Shown one piece after another: positions 16,362 to 23,323 of a DNA stretch of 64,000 bases. The DNA comes from an uncultured Dysosmobacter sp. Lineage in GTDB: Bacteria; Bacillota; Clostridia; Oscillospirales; Oscillospiraceae. A program made the translations under genes and the position numbers. A model generated the notes under the pieces. The model had not been told where the DNA came from and searched no databases. It saw only the letters and a program-made list of their open reading frames with translations. The DNA lies in assembly GCA_947625655.1 (NCBI GenBank), contig CANQPD010000007.1:1-64000 (forward strand), read 5' to 3'. Position 1 is the first letter of the stretch. Every line of letters begins with the position of its first letter.

Positions 16362-16632
16362 CATGATCCTGTATCTTTTTCTTTCAAATTTGATCGACCT
16401 GGCCTGCACTCTCCTGGCCCTCCAGATGGGCGTCCGGGAGCTGAACCCTCTGATGACGCATATCCCTGTCCTGATCGTGTACAAGCTGTTTGCTGTGGGC
16501 CTGCTTCTGGTCTGGCTGTCCCAACGCCAGGAGAAAATCGCCCAGATCGGTCTGCGGATTTGCACGTTAGCGTACACGATCCTGGATATTTACCACTTTA
16601 TATGCCTGCTTTGGCTGGCGACAATACTGTAA
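16342..16632 (+). CDS. DUF5658-like membrane protein
   Basis: About 96 residues with three hydrophobic segments: MILYLFLSNLIDLACTLLAL, VLIVYKLFAVGLLLVW and IGLRICTLAYTILDIYHF. GVRELNPLM between the first two is characteristic of the DUF5658 group. The function of the family is not known; in phages it lies near lysis and tail genes. The start is uncertain, because ATGs at 16342 and 16351 both lack a strong ribosome site. Coupling to the overlapping 40-aa gene is likely. Confidence 0.65.
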   Translation: MKKMNHSMILYLFLSNLIDLACTLLALQMGVRELNPLMTHIPVLIVYKLFAVGLLLVWLSQRQEKIAQIGLRICTLAYTILDIYHFICLLWLATIL

Positions 16633-16642
16633 AGGAGCGGTA

Positions 16643-16738
16643 ATGATGAAAAAGCTGATGTTTGCCCTATTTGACGCTGTCCTGGGCTTTGGACGGCTCC
16701 TGGAGGCCGGCAGGGAGGAGCTGACTCTGGATGATTGA
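16643..16738 (+). CDS. 31-residue phage peptide
   Basis: AAAGGAGCGGTA precedes ATGATG. The frame codes MMKKLMFALFDAVLGFGRLL and a short acidic tail. The amphipathic or hydrophobic start suggests membrane contact. It overlaps the next gene by eight bases in another frame. It is too short for a family call. Confidence 0.45.
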   Translation: MMKKLMFALFDAVLGFGRLLEAGREELTLDD

Positions 16739-17084
16739 GGAATTCCTTGCGGGCGTGGTGAAGGCTCTCCCCGGGGCAGTGGTGTCGCTGGTCGTCTCCG
16801 GACTGATGCTCTACTACCTGCGCCGGTATATCGACGCCAAGCTGGCCGCCGAGGAGCAGCGCCGCAAGGAGGATCACGAGATCCGCCGGCAGCGTTCCGA
16901 GCTGGAGCAGAAGCGGCGCCGTGCGGCCGGCCGGATGCTGTTCTGGCTCCACCACGCCGTGACCAAGCCGCCCCCCAACGGGGAACTGGAGGAGGCTTGG
17001 GATACGTACCAGCAGGTCGAGGAGGCCCAGAAAGCCCTGGACCAGCAGATCCTCGCGGACTACGAGACTGGAGGGAGGTGTTGA
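16731..17084 (+). CDS. Phage membrane protein with coiled coil
   Basis: The 117-aa protein has one N-terminal membrane segment (ALPGAVVSLVVSGLMLYYL) followed by a long charged helix (EEQRRKEDHEIRRQRSELEQ) likely to form a coiled coil, then a helical C-terminal part. The position, among small membrane proteins just before the lysozyme, fits a lysis-cassette or holin-associated protein. No catalytic motif is present. It shares bases with the 31-residue gene before it. Confidence 0.6.
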   Translation: MIEEFLAGVVKALPGAVVSLVVSGLMLYYLRRYIDAKLAAEEQRRKEDHEIRRQRSELEQKRRRAAGRMLFWLHHAVTKPPPNGELEEAWDTYQQVEEAQKALDQQILADYETGGRC

Positions 17085-17168
17085 GCGTGAGCGGCTGACG
17101 CTGCCGCCGGCGGTATGCCGGACGTAAATGGTACCCCTATAAATTTACATACAGAAAGGAAAAACATC

Positions 17169-17498
17169 ATGAAGAAGATCACTGACATCATCGGCAAGTA
17201 CACCACTGGCGAAAAGACCCTGGAGGAAACCAACGCCGCCCTGAAGGAAGCGGGCGCCGGCCTGCGCCTGGACCCGGAGAAGAATATCATCACCGAGGCC
17301 GAAAAGCGGGCCACCACCATCGGCGAGTATCCCGACATGGCCAACGGCTGGGGCCTGCTGGACAGCGGCACCGGCACCATGGACAAGGTGGAGATCCGGA
17401 ACGGCCAGCTGGTGAGCTGCGACATGGGCGAGAGCTATGCCCTGGTGTTTGTGGCCGGCCGGATGTACCACGTCCAGGGCCGCAAGCTGGTGGACTGA
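17169..17498 (+). CDS. Conserved small phage protein
   Basis: The 109-aa protein starts MKKITDIIGKYTTGEKTLEE, after AGAAAGGAAA. It has helical N-terminal and beta-rich C-terminal parts (SYALVFVAGRMYHVQGRKLVD). A longer frame begins at 17115, but it lacks a ribosome site. The stop TGA overlaps the ATG of the next gene (bases 17498 onward), so the two are coupled. It is common in late regions of clostridial prophages as far as I can recall, without a known role. Confidence 0.6.
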   Translation: MKKITDIIGKYTTGEKTLEETNAALKEAGAGLRLDPEKNIITEAEKRATTIGEYPDMANGWGLLDSGTGTMDKVEIRNGQLVSCDMGESYALVFVAGRMYHVQGRKLVD

Positions 17499-17794
17499 TG
17501 GCGCGGAAGCGGGGGCGGACCACCAGCCAGACCATTGCCCTGTGGACGCTGAAGGTGGACGCCGCCTCCACGTTTGCCGTGCTGGGCCTGTGCGCCCTCG
17601 CCATCCTGCGGGATTACGAGGGTGCGCTGCCCTATCTGACGACGCTGATCGGGGCTTTGCAGGCCGTGACCGGCGTGGTGCTGACGGCTTATTTCCACAA
17701 GGCCAAGGCGGAGAACACAAAGGGCGGCATCACTTATGACGCCGCCCTGGGGATCGTGTCCAATTTGGACACAGTTGAGGAAACTGCAGTATAA
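17498..17794 (+). CDS. Holin-like phage membrane protein
   Basis: The 98-aa protein has a basic N terminus (MARKRGRTT), two hydrophobic segments (FAVLGLCALAILRDY and LPYLTTLIGALQAVTGVVLTAY) and a polar tail with NTKGGITYD. Size, topology and position before the lysozyme fit a holin or holin-like protein that would permeabilise the membrane for lysis. A 17-bp palindrome lies inside its last codons. The family assignment is by pattern only. Confidence 0.55.
   Translation: MARKRGRTTSQTIALWTLKVDAASTFAVLGLCALAILRDYEGALPYLTTLIGALQAVTGVVLTAYFHKAKAENTKGGITYDAALGIVSNLDTVEETAV
17756..17772. repeat. Palindrome, copy 3 (17 bp)
   Basis: GTGTCCAATTTGGACAC is identical to the core of copy 2 at 13080-13096, here within the 3' coding end of the holin-like gene. 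Confidence 0.75.
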
Positions 17795-17822
17795 GAAAAG
17801 CCGCCCGGTCGGGCGGCGGAAA

Positions 17823-17850
17823 TTGACAAAAAGCGGCGCTATGGTATAAT
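17823..17850 (+). promoter_or_regulatory. Consensus promoter for the 31-residue hydrophobic peptide
   Basis: TTGACA and TATAAT are exact matches with a 16-base spacer. It starts a transcript with a structured leader of about 70 bases: a TGCCCC-GCAA-GGGGCA hairpin, then CCCCC and GGGGG pairing over the ribosome site. Confidence 0.85.
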
Positions 17851-17926
17851 GGACATGCCCCGCAAGGGGCAGGGCGCTGTTGCATAACGGCGGTCAGCTA
17901 CTCCCCCGAGAAAGGGGGTGAGGCCG

Positions 17927-18022
17927 ATGGGACAAGGGCGTTGGACGCAAGTCCTGCGCTTCCTGGTGTGTTTGCTCATTACCCTTGCGGTAATGGTGTA
18001 CATAGCCCCAAAAGCGTGCTAG
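17927..18022 (+). CDS. Candidate type I toxin: 31-aa single-membrane-span peptide
   Basis: The frame follows AAAGGGGGTGAGG and codes a 31-residue peptide: a short polar/basic start (MGQGRWTQVLR), one hydrophobic helix (FLVCLLITLAVMVYI) and a short tail ending KAC. This is the form of type I toxins and small holin-like toxins, which damage the cell membrane. The ribosome site is covered by a CCCCC/GGGGG hairpin. A second consensus promoter at 18112-18139 faces it and would make an antisense RNA. A 9-bp perfect hairpin (GCTAGCCGC/GCGGCTAGC) overlaps the stop codon. The role is inferred from architecture only. Confidence 0.6.
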   Translation: MGQGRWTQVLRFLVCLLITLAVMVYIAPKAC

Positions 18023-18071
18023 CCGCCCGGCGGCCACCGAGCGGCTAGCGGATCATCCGTTTAGCAAGTTC

Positions 18072-18105
18072 CGGGGCTGACCGCCTTGCGGCAGCGCCCT
18101 TTTCT
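18072..18105 (+). terminator. Terminator-like hairpin after the toxin gene
   Basis: An imperfect stem of GGG-CTG-CCGC with GCGG-CAG-GCCC is followed by TTTTCTATCTTT. It can also pair with the toxin leader at 17872-17898. Confidence 0.6.
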
Positions 18106-18111
18106 ATCTTT

Positions 18112-18139
18112 ATTATACCGCCCGTTCCGCTTTTGTCAA
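18112..18139 (-). promoter_or_regulatory. Consensus promoter facing the toxin gene
   Basis: On the minus strand TTGACA (18134-18139) and TATAAT (18112-18117) are exact, with a 16-base spacer. No leftward ORF follows, so the product is probably a non-coding RNA. Confidence 0.8.
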
Positions 18140-18155
18140 GCGGATGGGCGGTTTT
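18118..18155 (+). terminator. Rightward terminator overlapping the antisense promoter
   Basis: CCGCCC/GGGCGG and CCGCT/AGCGG make an 11-bp stem with a small internal loop, followed by TTTTT. The antisense -35 lies in its loop. Confidence 0.65.
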
Positions 18156-18176
18156 TGCGCTCGGAAAGGGAGTAAA

Positions 18177-18494
18177 ATGAACATTGTTACGATTTTGATG
18201 GTGCTGCCGCTGCTGGTGGCACTGACCAACATGCTCACTAACGTTATCAAGGGCCTGTGCGATCTCTTTGCAGATCACGCCAGTCTGGTGGCGCCGACGG
18301 TGGCGGAGCTGCTGACTCTGCTGGCCACGGCGGCCTATCTGGAGATCTTTAGCGTGACGGCCACGTGGTATTGGTATGCCGGCGGCGCGGTCGCTGGTGC
18401 GGTGGTGGCCTATGTGGCCATGAACGGATATGACGGCCTGTACGAGGATCTCATCAAGCACATGAAGGGACTGGCGGGGGGCGGCAATGAGTAA
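18177..18494 (+). CDS. Phage membrane protein, probable holin
   Basis: The 105-aa protein has three hydrophobic segments (IVTILMVLPLLVALTNMLTN, PTVAELLTLLATAAYLEIFS and GGAVAGAVVAYVAM) and a charged C-terminal helix. GGAAAGGGAG precedes the chosen ATG. Its last bases overlap the lysozyme gene by eight bases, the classic holin-endolysin pairing. It would let the endolysin reach the cell wall. Assignment as holin is from topology and position. Confidence 0.65.
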   Translation: MNIVTILMVLPLLVALTNMLTNVIKGLCDLFADHASLVAPTVAELLTLLATAAYLEIFSVTATWYWYAGGAVAGAVVAYVAMNGYDGLYEDLIKHMKGLAGGGNE

Positions 18495-19158
18495 GCCTGT
18501 CGGCGCGGCGGGGCTGGCGCTGATCAAGCAGTTTGAGGGCTGCCGTCTGAAGGCATACAAGCCCGTCAAGACGGAGAAATACTGGACTATCGGCTGGGGC
18601 CACTACGGCCCGGACGTCAAGGAGGGACAGACCATCACCCAGGCCCAGGCGGACGCGCTGCTTGCGGCGGACTGCCAGCGGTTCGCCGACGCGGTGGATA
18701 ATCCCGCGTACTGCCAGCTGACGGCACAGCTCAACGCCAACCAGCGGGATGCGCTGATCTCGTTTACGTTCAACTGCGGCACCGGATGCCTGAAAACGCT
18801 TTGCAGGGGACGTAGCCTGCCGCAGATCTGCGAGGCCATGGCGCTGTACAATAAGTCCGGCGGCAAGCCCCTGGCTGGCCTGACGCGCCGCAGGGCGGCG
18901 GAGCAGGGACTTTTTAATACACCTGTAAAGGAGAATGCAGATATGTTTGATGTTGAGAAGCTGACGGAGGATCAGCTTGTACGCCTGGCGGAGCGGATGC
19001 AGGCGGCGCTGGCAAAGCGGCCCATCAGTGAAATACTTGCGCCTGAACTGGAGCAAGCCAAGGCCCTAAGCATCACAGACGGAAGTAGTCCTAATGCCTT
19101 TTGCACCCGGGTGCAGTGCGCGATTATGGTTAAACGAGCAAAAATAAAGGCGATTTAG
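18487..19158 (+). CDS. Phage endolysin, GH24 lysozyme family
   Basis: The 223-aa protein cleaves peptidoglycan between N-acetylmuramic acid and N-acetylglucosamine. The GH24 domain spans about residues 5-145, with catalytic Glu in KQFEGCRLKAY (E17), TIGWGHYG, and NANQRDALISFTFNCG near the middle. The second acidic residue of T4 lysozyme (D20) has no obvious counterpart, as in related clostridial enzymes. A C-terminal part (ITDGSSPNAFCTRVQCAIM) resembles the cell-wall-binding repeat often found at the end of such endolysins. It overlaps the holin-like gene. Confidence 0.88.
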   Translation: MSKPVGAAGLALIKQFEGCRLKAYKPVKTEKYWTIGWGHYGPDVKEGQTITQAQADALLAADCQRFADAVDNPAYCQLTAQLNANQRDALISFTFNCGTGCLKTLCRGRSLPQICEAMALYNKSGGKPLAGLTRRRAAEQGLFNTPVKENADMFDVEKLTEDQLVRLAERMQAALAKRPISEILAPELEQAKALSITDGSSPNAFCTRVQCAIMVKRAKIKAI

Positions 19159-19180
19159 TGTTAACGGTTTTATAAAAGGA

Positions 19181-19216
19181 GAAATGGAGTGTCTAATGAC
19201 ACTCCATTTCTTGTTG
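19181..19216 (+). terminator. Terminator after the lysozyme gene
   Basis: A 13-bp perfect stem (19181-19193 with 19198-19210, loop TAAT) followed by TTGTTG ends the prophage's rightward transcript. The AT-rich stretch to 19345 holds nothing else I recognise. Confidence 0.8.
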
Positions 19217-19345
19217 TGGGCACGTTCGTCCCAAATTTTCGAGATATTCTCGTGGGCATATGCATCCCATGTACTAATTATCTTTAGTATGTAATCATCT
19301 TATTCACAAAAAAACAAGATGTCAATACACAAAATACACAAAAAA

Positions 19346-20860
19346 TTAAATCAAATTTAGTTCTTTTCGCATCGCATGGTGTATGCAAAACTTTTTCCCA
19401 AAATCGGCGTCTGGAAATCCATCTTCACGATAAGCCCAAGTATGATTATATTGGTTTGTAGCTGAATTGTGCCAAGTATTTCCCAAGACTCCAAATTTGT
19501 ATAGCATCTCAATACTGCTCTTTAAATCTTGAATTGCATTATAAGAGTTTTTATTATCATTAAAAAATTTTTCAAGCTTTGCATACTCAAAATTCCTTCG
19601 ACCAAATTTTTTTAGTAGGGTCAAAAGGCTTAATAGCTCTGCTTCAGAACAGTGAATACTCAATTCATTTTTTATTTCATCAGAAAAATGTCTGGAATAG
19701 TCCCTTCTACATTCTGCGTCAGTAAACATTTTTTCATCAAAGCTTGTTCGATCTGGATACTTTTCAATTATAATATTTAGAAAAGTTATAATGTCTCGAG
19801 GACGCCCGAAACTATTATCAATTAAATATTTAATAAAGGGACGCTTGTTAATATAATTTACACCACTAAAAAGTTGTTTATAGACTTCTTTTTTCGATAA
19901 ATTTGGATAACATTTTTTTTGAATTTTTGAAAGAATCAAATCCATTAAAGGATGTGTTTCGTCTAGTTTTGTAGATTTAATCCAGTTCAAATTAACGCTT
20001 CCATCTATTACCATTTTGTTGAGATTACTGCTTCTAGTGTTTAAATCTTGTAGAATATCTGAACGAAGTAAAATAACAATTTTGCTGTTAGACATTCCCA
20101 ACTGAAAAAAACTTGAATTAATTGATTGAATAGTTTCCAATAATGTTATAAAGACATTTTCTGTTTTCGCCGATAAGTATTTTTTACTTTCCAATTCATC
20201 CAGGTCATCAAAAAAAACAAAAATGTCCACATATTTGCAAACAGAAAAAACAAGACGCTCCAATTCAGTTAACAACTCATAATACTGTTTGCGCTGGAGT
20301 TGCTTCTTTCTGACTGTCTGACCACCTATTGTAAACTTATGTCCAATCAAACTCGAGGTATTTTGTTGCTGGCGTTCTTCATTGAATGTTTTGAAAGCTC
20401 CACGAGGATATACGTCAAAATAAAACTTTTTTAATTTGTGTTGGTTAATTTTGTAATTAACTAATTTAAAAAAATTATTTATCTTGGGATTTTGTATAAT
20501 TTCGTTTTCGTTTTCAACAAGATGCTTAGCTATTGCAACTAGAATACAATACCTCAAAAAAATAACTAATTCAGCTTGAGTAAATGAATCTTCAGTCTTT
20601 TCAAGAATATAATTTAAAAATAAATCTTCTTTACTGAATACTTTGGTAAGGAAACCTTTATTGTGATATGCTTTTTCTATGTACTTTGCTAAAATAGTTT
20701 TACCAGTACCTTTTCGACCGGATATAATAAATACAGAGTGATCATTTGCAACACGTTCAACCATATGATTTTCTGTGTAAAATAAATCTGTAAACCATTC
20801 TTTTTCGGCTTCGTTTTTCCCATCTGCACAACCAAGAACAATTTCTGACAATGTAACCAT
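19346..20860 (-). CDS. P-loop ATPase (KAP/Sll1717-like), AT-rich cargo gene
   Basis: The 504-aa protein has Walker A GRKGTGKT at residues 48-55, Walker B with IFVFFDDLDEL at about 213-223, and a sensor-like strand IVILLRSDIL near 261-270. This layout fits STAND/KAP-like NTPases and the Sll1717-type P-loop ATPases. The rest is helical with no membrane segment. The gene is strongly AT-rich, unlike its flanks. It is read against the prophage late genes and sits next to attR, the usual place for acquired cargo, so a role in phage defence is plausible but unproven. The start at 20860 is chosen because GGTGG precedes it; a frame from 20899 lacks a ribosome site. Confidence 0.75.
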   Translation of the reverse strand: MVTLSEIVLGCADGKNEAEKEWFTDLFYTENHMVERVANDHSVFIISGRKGTGKTILAKYIEKAYHNKGFLTKVFSKEDLFLNYILEKTEDSFTQAELVIFLRYCILVAIAKHLVENENEIIQNPKINNFFKLVNYKINQHKLKKFYFDVYPRGAFKTFNEERQQQNTSSLIGHKFTIGGQTVRKKQLQRKQYYELLTELERLVFSVCKYVDIFVFFDDLDELESKKYLSAKTENVFITLLETIQSINSSFFQLGMSNSKIVILLRSDILQDLNTRSSNLNKMVIDGSVNLNWIKSTKLDETHPLMDLILSKIQKKCYPNLSKKEVYKQLFSGVNYINKRPFIKYLIDNSFGRPRDIITFLNIIIEKYPDRTSFDEKMFTDAECRRDYSRHFSDEIKNELSIHCSEAELLSLLTLLKKFGRRNFEYAKLEKFFNDNKNSYNAIQDLKSSIEMLYKFGVLGNTWHNSATNQYNHTWAYREDGFPDADFGKKFCIHHAMRKELNLI

Positions 20861-20887
20861 AATTACCACCAAATTCGAATTTTTTAT

Positions 20888-20916
20888 ACAATACCACAAA
20901 ATGTAAGATTCTTCAA
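20888..20916 (-). promoter_or_regulatory. Possible promoter of the ATPase gene
   Basis: On the minus strand TTGAAG (20911-20916) and TATTGT (20888-20893) are 17 bases apart, 28 bases before the ATG. The match is moderate in a very AT-rich stretch. Confidence 0.4.
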
Positions 20917-21040
20917 TACTATAGGTAAAAATTTACTTTTAAGGTTTTAATTAAACTAATTAAAAAAGCAAAACGCTAACAAAAAGGCTAATAGAAAAAA
21001 TATGCTAGTAATTTCAACGACTTTAGTCGAATTTCCGGCT

Positions 21041-21061
21041 GTTCGAATCCTTCACCCGCTG
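21041..21061. other. attR core
   Basis: An exact 21-base copy of 6887-6907. It is the tRNA-Gln 3' segment left at the right end, followed by chromosomal DNA. The 180 bases between the ATPase gene and attR are AT-rich and hold no gene. Confidence 0.9.
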
Positions 21062-21067
21062 TCAGAA

Positions 21068-21107
21068 GAAAGCCTTGAATCCCAATGGATTCAGGGCTTT
21101 CTTTTTT
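21068..21107 (+). terminator. Original chromosomal tRNA-Gln terminator
   Basis: A 15-bp stem with one T-G pair (21068-21082 with 21087-21101, loop CAAT) and a TTTTTT run lies just right of attR. Before integration it would have directly followed the tRNA. Confidence 0.8.
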
Positions 21108-21164
21108 GAATTTTCAAAGTTTTCCCTTATTTTTTCCCTTATTGTTGCCGTTTGCCCTACGGCC

Positions 21165-21266
21165 TCAACGGATTCCGTCGATATAGGCCTGCATCCGGGC
21201 GGCGCTTTCGTCCTTCATGCGCTCCGAGACATGACCGCAGACGTCCAGCGTGAAAGTCGCTGCCGC
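21165..21266 (-). pseudogene. Fossil integrase C terminus
   Basis: The minus-strand frame ending at TGA (21165) reads ATFTLDVCGHVSERMKDESA, then RMQAYIDGIR, the standard end of a tyrosine integrase. The active-site Tyr of the DVYGHV motif is Cys here, and everything upstream is missing. It faces attR in the same direction as the intact integrase faces attL, so an older element used the same tRNA. Confidence 0.7.
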
Positions 21267-21281
21267 GTGCCCCCGTTTTCC

Positions 21282-21492
21282 GTCTCGCCGCGGGCGTATC
21301 CAAAGATCGTGCCCTGGCCGACGGCGTCCACATCCTTGGCGCTGTCTTTGGCGGTATCCATGCCCACGGCGATGTCGGCGGACTGTTTATAGAGGGGACG
21401 GGACAGGCGGGCGGCGCGTCCGGAATGCTGTCGGCGGCAAGGCCGCGGATTTTGCCTGGATGGCCTTCCGTCACCGATTCAGAGGTCAGGAA
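21282..21492 (-). pseudogene. Fossil metK fragments
   Basis: From 21492 leftward one frame reads [15 protein letters not shown], almost the N terminus of S-adenosylmethionine synthetase. Further on, in another frame, YKQSADIAVGMDTAKDSAKD then GTIFGYARGET match the QSPDIAMGV...[14 protein letters not shown] segment of the intact MetK encoded at 54949. The start codon, the middle and the C-terminal two-thirds are gone and the frame is shifted, so this is a dead partial copy. It abuts the fossil integrase. Confidence 0.7.
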
Positions 21493-21513
21493 TTTATATC
21501 AAAACAGCTCTGT

Positions 21514-22557
21514 TTATTGGATTTCCTCGTCAGACAGCTCCTTTTCAGCGGGTATATGGCGGAGCGCACGTTTTTGGACTGTCAGAAACACGAAAATACT
21601 GAGGATAAACGGGAAGAAAAAGGTGGAGACCCGATACAGGATCAGGACGGACGACGCCTGGGCGTACTCGATGTAATGGGAGAAGATCAGCATAAAGGCA
21701 AATTCCACCGGCCCGACTCCCGCGACATTGGGCAGCGCGTTTGAGATCAAATGCATCATCGCGGTCAACAGCTGCACCTGCCAAAAATCAGGCCCGGGCA
21801 CACCCAGGGCCTTCATGCAGAAGAAGGGGATGCCGTAGAGGCAGCACAGTTTCATCGCATCCAGAGCGATCACTTTCCCGAGACATTTTCGGTCACGCAG
21901 CAGCCGCTGGGACTGTGCGTAAAGCGCGGCCAGATTGGTCTCCCAAAGCTGTTTTCTCGGCCTCCATTTCTCTGTATCAGGCAGGCGGCCGATCCCCCAG
22001 CGGGCAAGCTGCTGAACTTTCTCCCAGGTGCAAAGCAGGATGAGGGCTGTGATGATCAGCGTACAGATCAGGTATCCCAACAGCAGATAGCGGGAGAGGC
22101 CGGGGCTGGCGGACCGGAGCCAGCGTCCCCGCAGGATGAGCATAACGGTGGCATACAGCAGGACGGAGCTTTTGTGGAGCACATACTCCCATGTCATCGT
22201 CCCGATCCCGCTGCCTGTCATCAGGCCGCGGCGGTGCAGGTAATAGCTCTGCAGGGGAACGCTGCCCGCGGAAAGGGTGGATACATTCCCGAACACCCCC
22301 AGAAACGTCACCTCCACCGCCTGCCAAAAGGAAAAGGAAGAGAGCTGGCCTTTGACCAGGACATAGCAGACGGCGGATTCAAAGATCTGATAGAGGACGC
22401 CCATCCCCAGAAGGAGCGGCAGATCGCCGGGGCGGACGGCGCGGATGTTCCGCGTGATTTCCCGGTAATGGTCCCGGAATACCCAGAAGATCAGCAGGGA
22501 CAGCAGCACCAGCGTCGCGATGCCGACCAATACGCTTTTCCATTGTTTCTTGTTCAT
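21514..22557 (-). CDS. Lysylphosphatidylglycerol synthase transmembrane-domain family protein
   Basis: The 347-aa integral membrane protein has about eight hydrophobic helices, beginning with VLVGIATLVLLSLLIFWVF. FGNVSTLSAGSVPLQSYYL and the late NALPNVAGVGPVEFAFM are typical of the UPF0104/LPG-synthase-TM family, which includes the flippase half of MprF and AglD-like proteins. The catalytic aminoacyl-transferase half of MprF is absent, as in most family members. It may move a lipid or lipid-linked molecule across the membrane. It is divergent from the TetR gene at 22740, which could regulate it. Confidence 0.82.
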   Translation of the reverse strand: MNKKQWKSVLVGIATLVLLSLLIFWVFRDHYREITRNIRAVRPGDLPLLLGMGVLYQIFESAVCYVLVKGQLSSFSFWQAVEVTFLGVFGNVSTLSAGSVPLQSYYLHRRGLMTGSGIGTMTWEYVLHKSSVLLYATVMLILRGRWLRSASPGLSRYLLLGYLICTLIITALILLCTWEKVQQLARWGIGRLPDTEKWRPRKQLWETNLAALYAQSQRLLRDRKCLGKVIALDAMKLCCLYGIPFFCMKALGVPGPDFWQVQLLTAMMHLISNALPNVAGVGPVEFAFMLIFSHYIEYAQASSVLILYRVSTFFFPFILSIFVFLTVQKRALRHIPAEKELSDEEIQ

Positions 22558-22641
22558 AGATGGCCTCTCAGGGAAATATACGCATGATTTGAATTGTTTT
22601 TATCGTGTTACCCTCCCGAAATCCCGGCGCGGATTCCCTGT

Positions 22642-22670
22642 TTGCAAAAACCGGCGCCTTATGATAAACT
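22642..22670 (+). promoter_or_regulatory. Promoter of the TetR gene at 22740
   Basis: TTGCAA and TAAACT are 17 bases apart in the divergent intergenic region. Confidence 0.55.
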
Positions 22671-22739
22671 TACCCTCAGTGAACAAAGGGCAACAGCATC
22701 CTGGCGAACCGCATTTGTGCTTTTGAACGGGAGGGACAG

Positions 22740-23309
22740 ATGAACCGCACCAAAAATGCCATCATAGCCGCTTTTGGGGAGCTGCTGGAAGAGCGGCCCT
22801 TGAATAAGATCACCGTGAAAGATATCGTTGACCGCTGCGGCATCAACCGAAATACGTTTTACTACCATTTCGCGGACATCCCCTCCTTGGTGAAGGAGAC
22901 AGTCAAGGGACAGGTCGATCAAATCATACAGACATATTCCGCCAGCGGCTCTCCTGTGGACTGCCTTCTGCCCATGGTGCAATATGCGACGGCCCATAAA
23001 AAGGCGATCCTCCACATCTACCGCTCCATGCAGAGAGAGGTATTCCAGCGCGATCTTGACCGGATGGCAACCTATATTGTCAGACAGTACATTGAGACAG
23101 TTACAAAGGATCTGTTTCCGGATGCCAGCCATGATCGGGAACGGGAGCTCCTGATCAAATACTACAAATGCACCATGGTCGGCGGCATTTTGGATTGGCT
23201 GGACGCTGGGATGCGGTACGATTTGCTGGCGGGAATAGCCAGTATTTGCGAACTCCTGTCAGGTTCCGGCCAGCAGGCATTTCTCAAATGCCTGGAGATG
23301 CAGAAATGA
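22740..23309 (+). CDS. TetR/AcrR-family regulator
   Basis: The 189-aa regulator has an N-terminal TetR helix-turn-helix (KNAIIAAFGELLEERPLNKI, then VDRCGINRNTFYYHFADIPSL) and an all-helical ligand-binding part with no recognised motif. A GGGAGGGACAG site precedes the ATG. It is transcribed away from the LPG-synthase-like gene, the usual layout for a local repressor, and ends in a strong terminator. The ligand and targets are unknown. Confidence 0.88.
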   Translation: MNRTKNAIIAAFGELLEERPLNKITVKDIVDRCGINRNTFYYHFADIPSLVKETVKGQVDQIIQTYSASGSPVDCLLPMVQYATAHKKAILHIYRSMQREVFQRDLDRMATYIVRQYIETVTKDLFPDASHDRERELLIKYYKCTMVGGILDWLDAGMRYDLLAGIASICELLSGSGQQAFLKCLEMQK

Positions 23310-23323
23310 CCCGATAAGCCCTT

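Larger units (their letters stand above)
17900..18105 (-). ncRNA. Candidate antisense antitoxin RNA
   Basis: The facing promoter at 18112-18139 should start RNA near 18105 running leftward across the toxin's 3' end. The left end is not defined; 17900 is only a working limit. The RNA would share 8-base and 10-base blocks with the toxin leader, so the toxin mRNA can pair with itself or with this RNA. Confidence 0.4.
6887..21061. mobile_element. Deleted (cryptic) prophage integrated in tRNA-Gln
   Basis: The element is bounded by a 21-bp exact direct repeat, at the tRNA 3' end (6887-6907) and at 21041-21061. An integrase gene lies next to the left end with its 3' end facing the tRNA, the usual layout. 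Inside are a LexA-type repressor, terminase, head-tail, tail, lysis and toxin-antitoxin genes in phage order. At about 14.2 kb it is far below a tailed-phage genome. No portal, protease, capsid or complete terminase gene is visible, so autonomous virion production is very unlikely. Several genes are deletion-made fusions. The right end carries AT-rich cargo. Confidence 0.9.
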
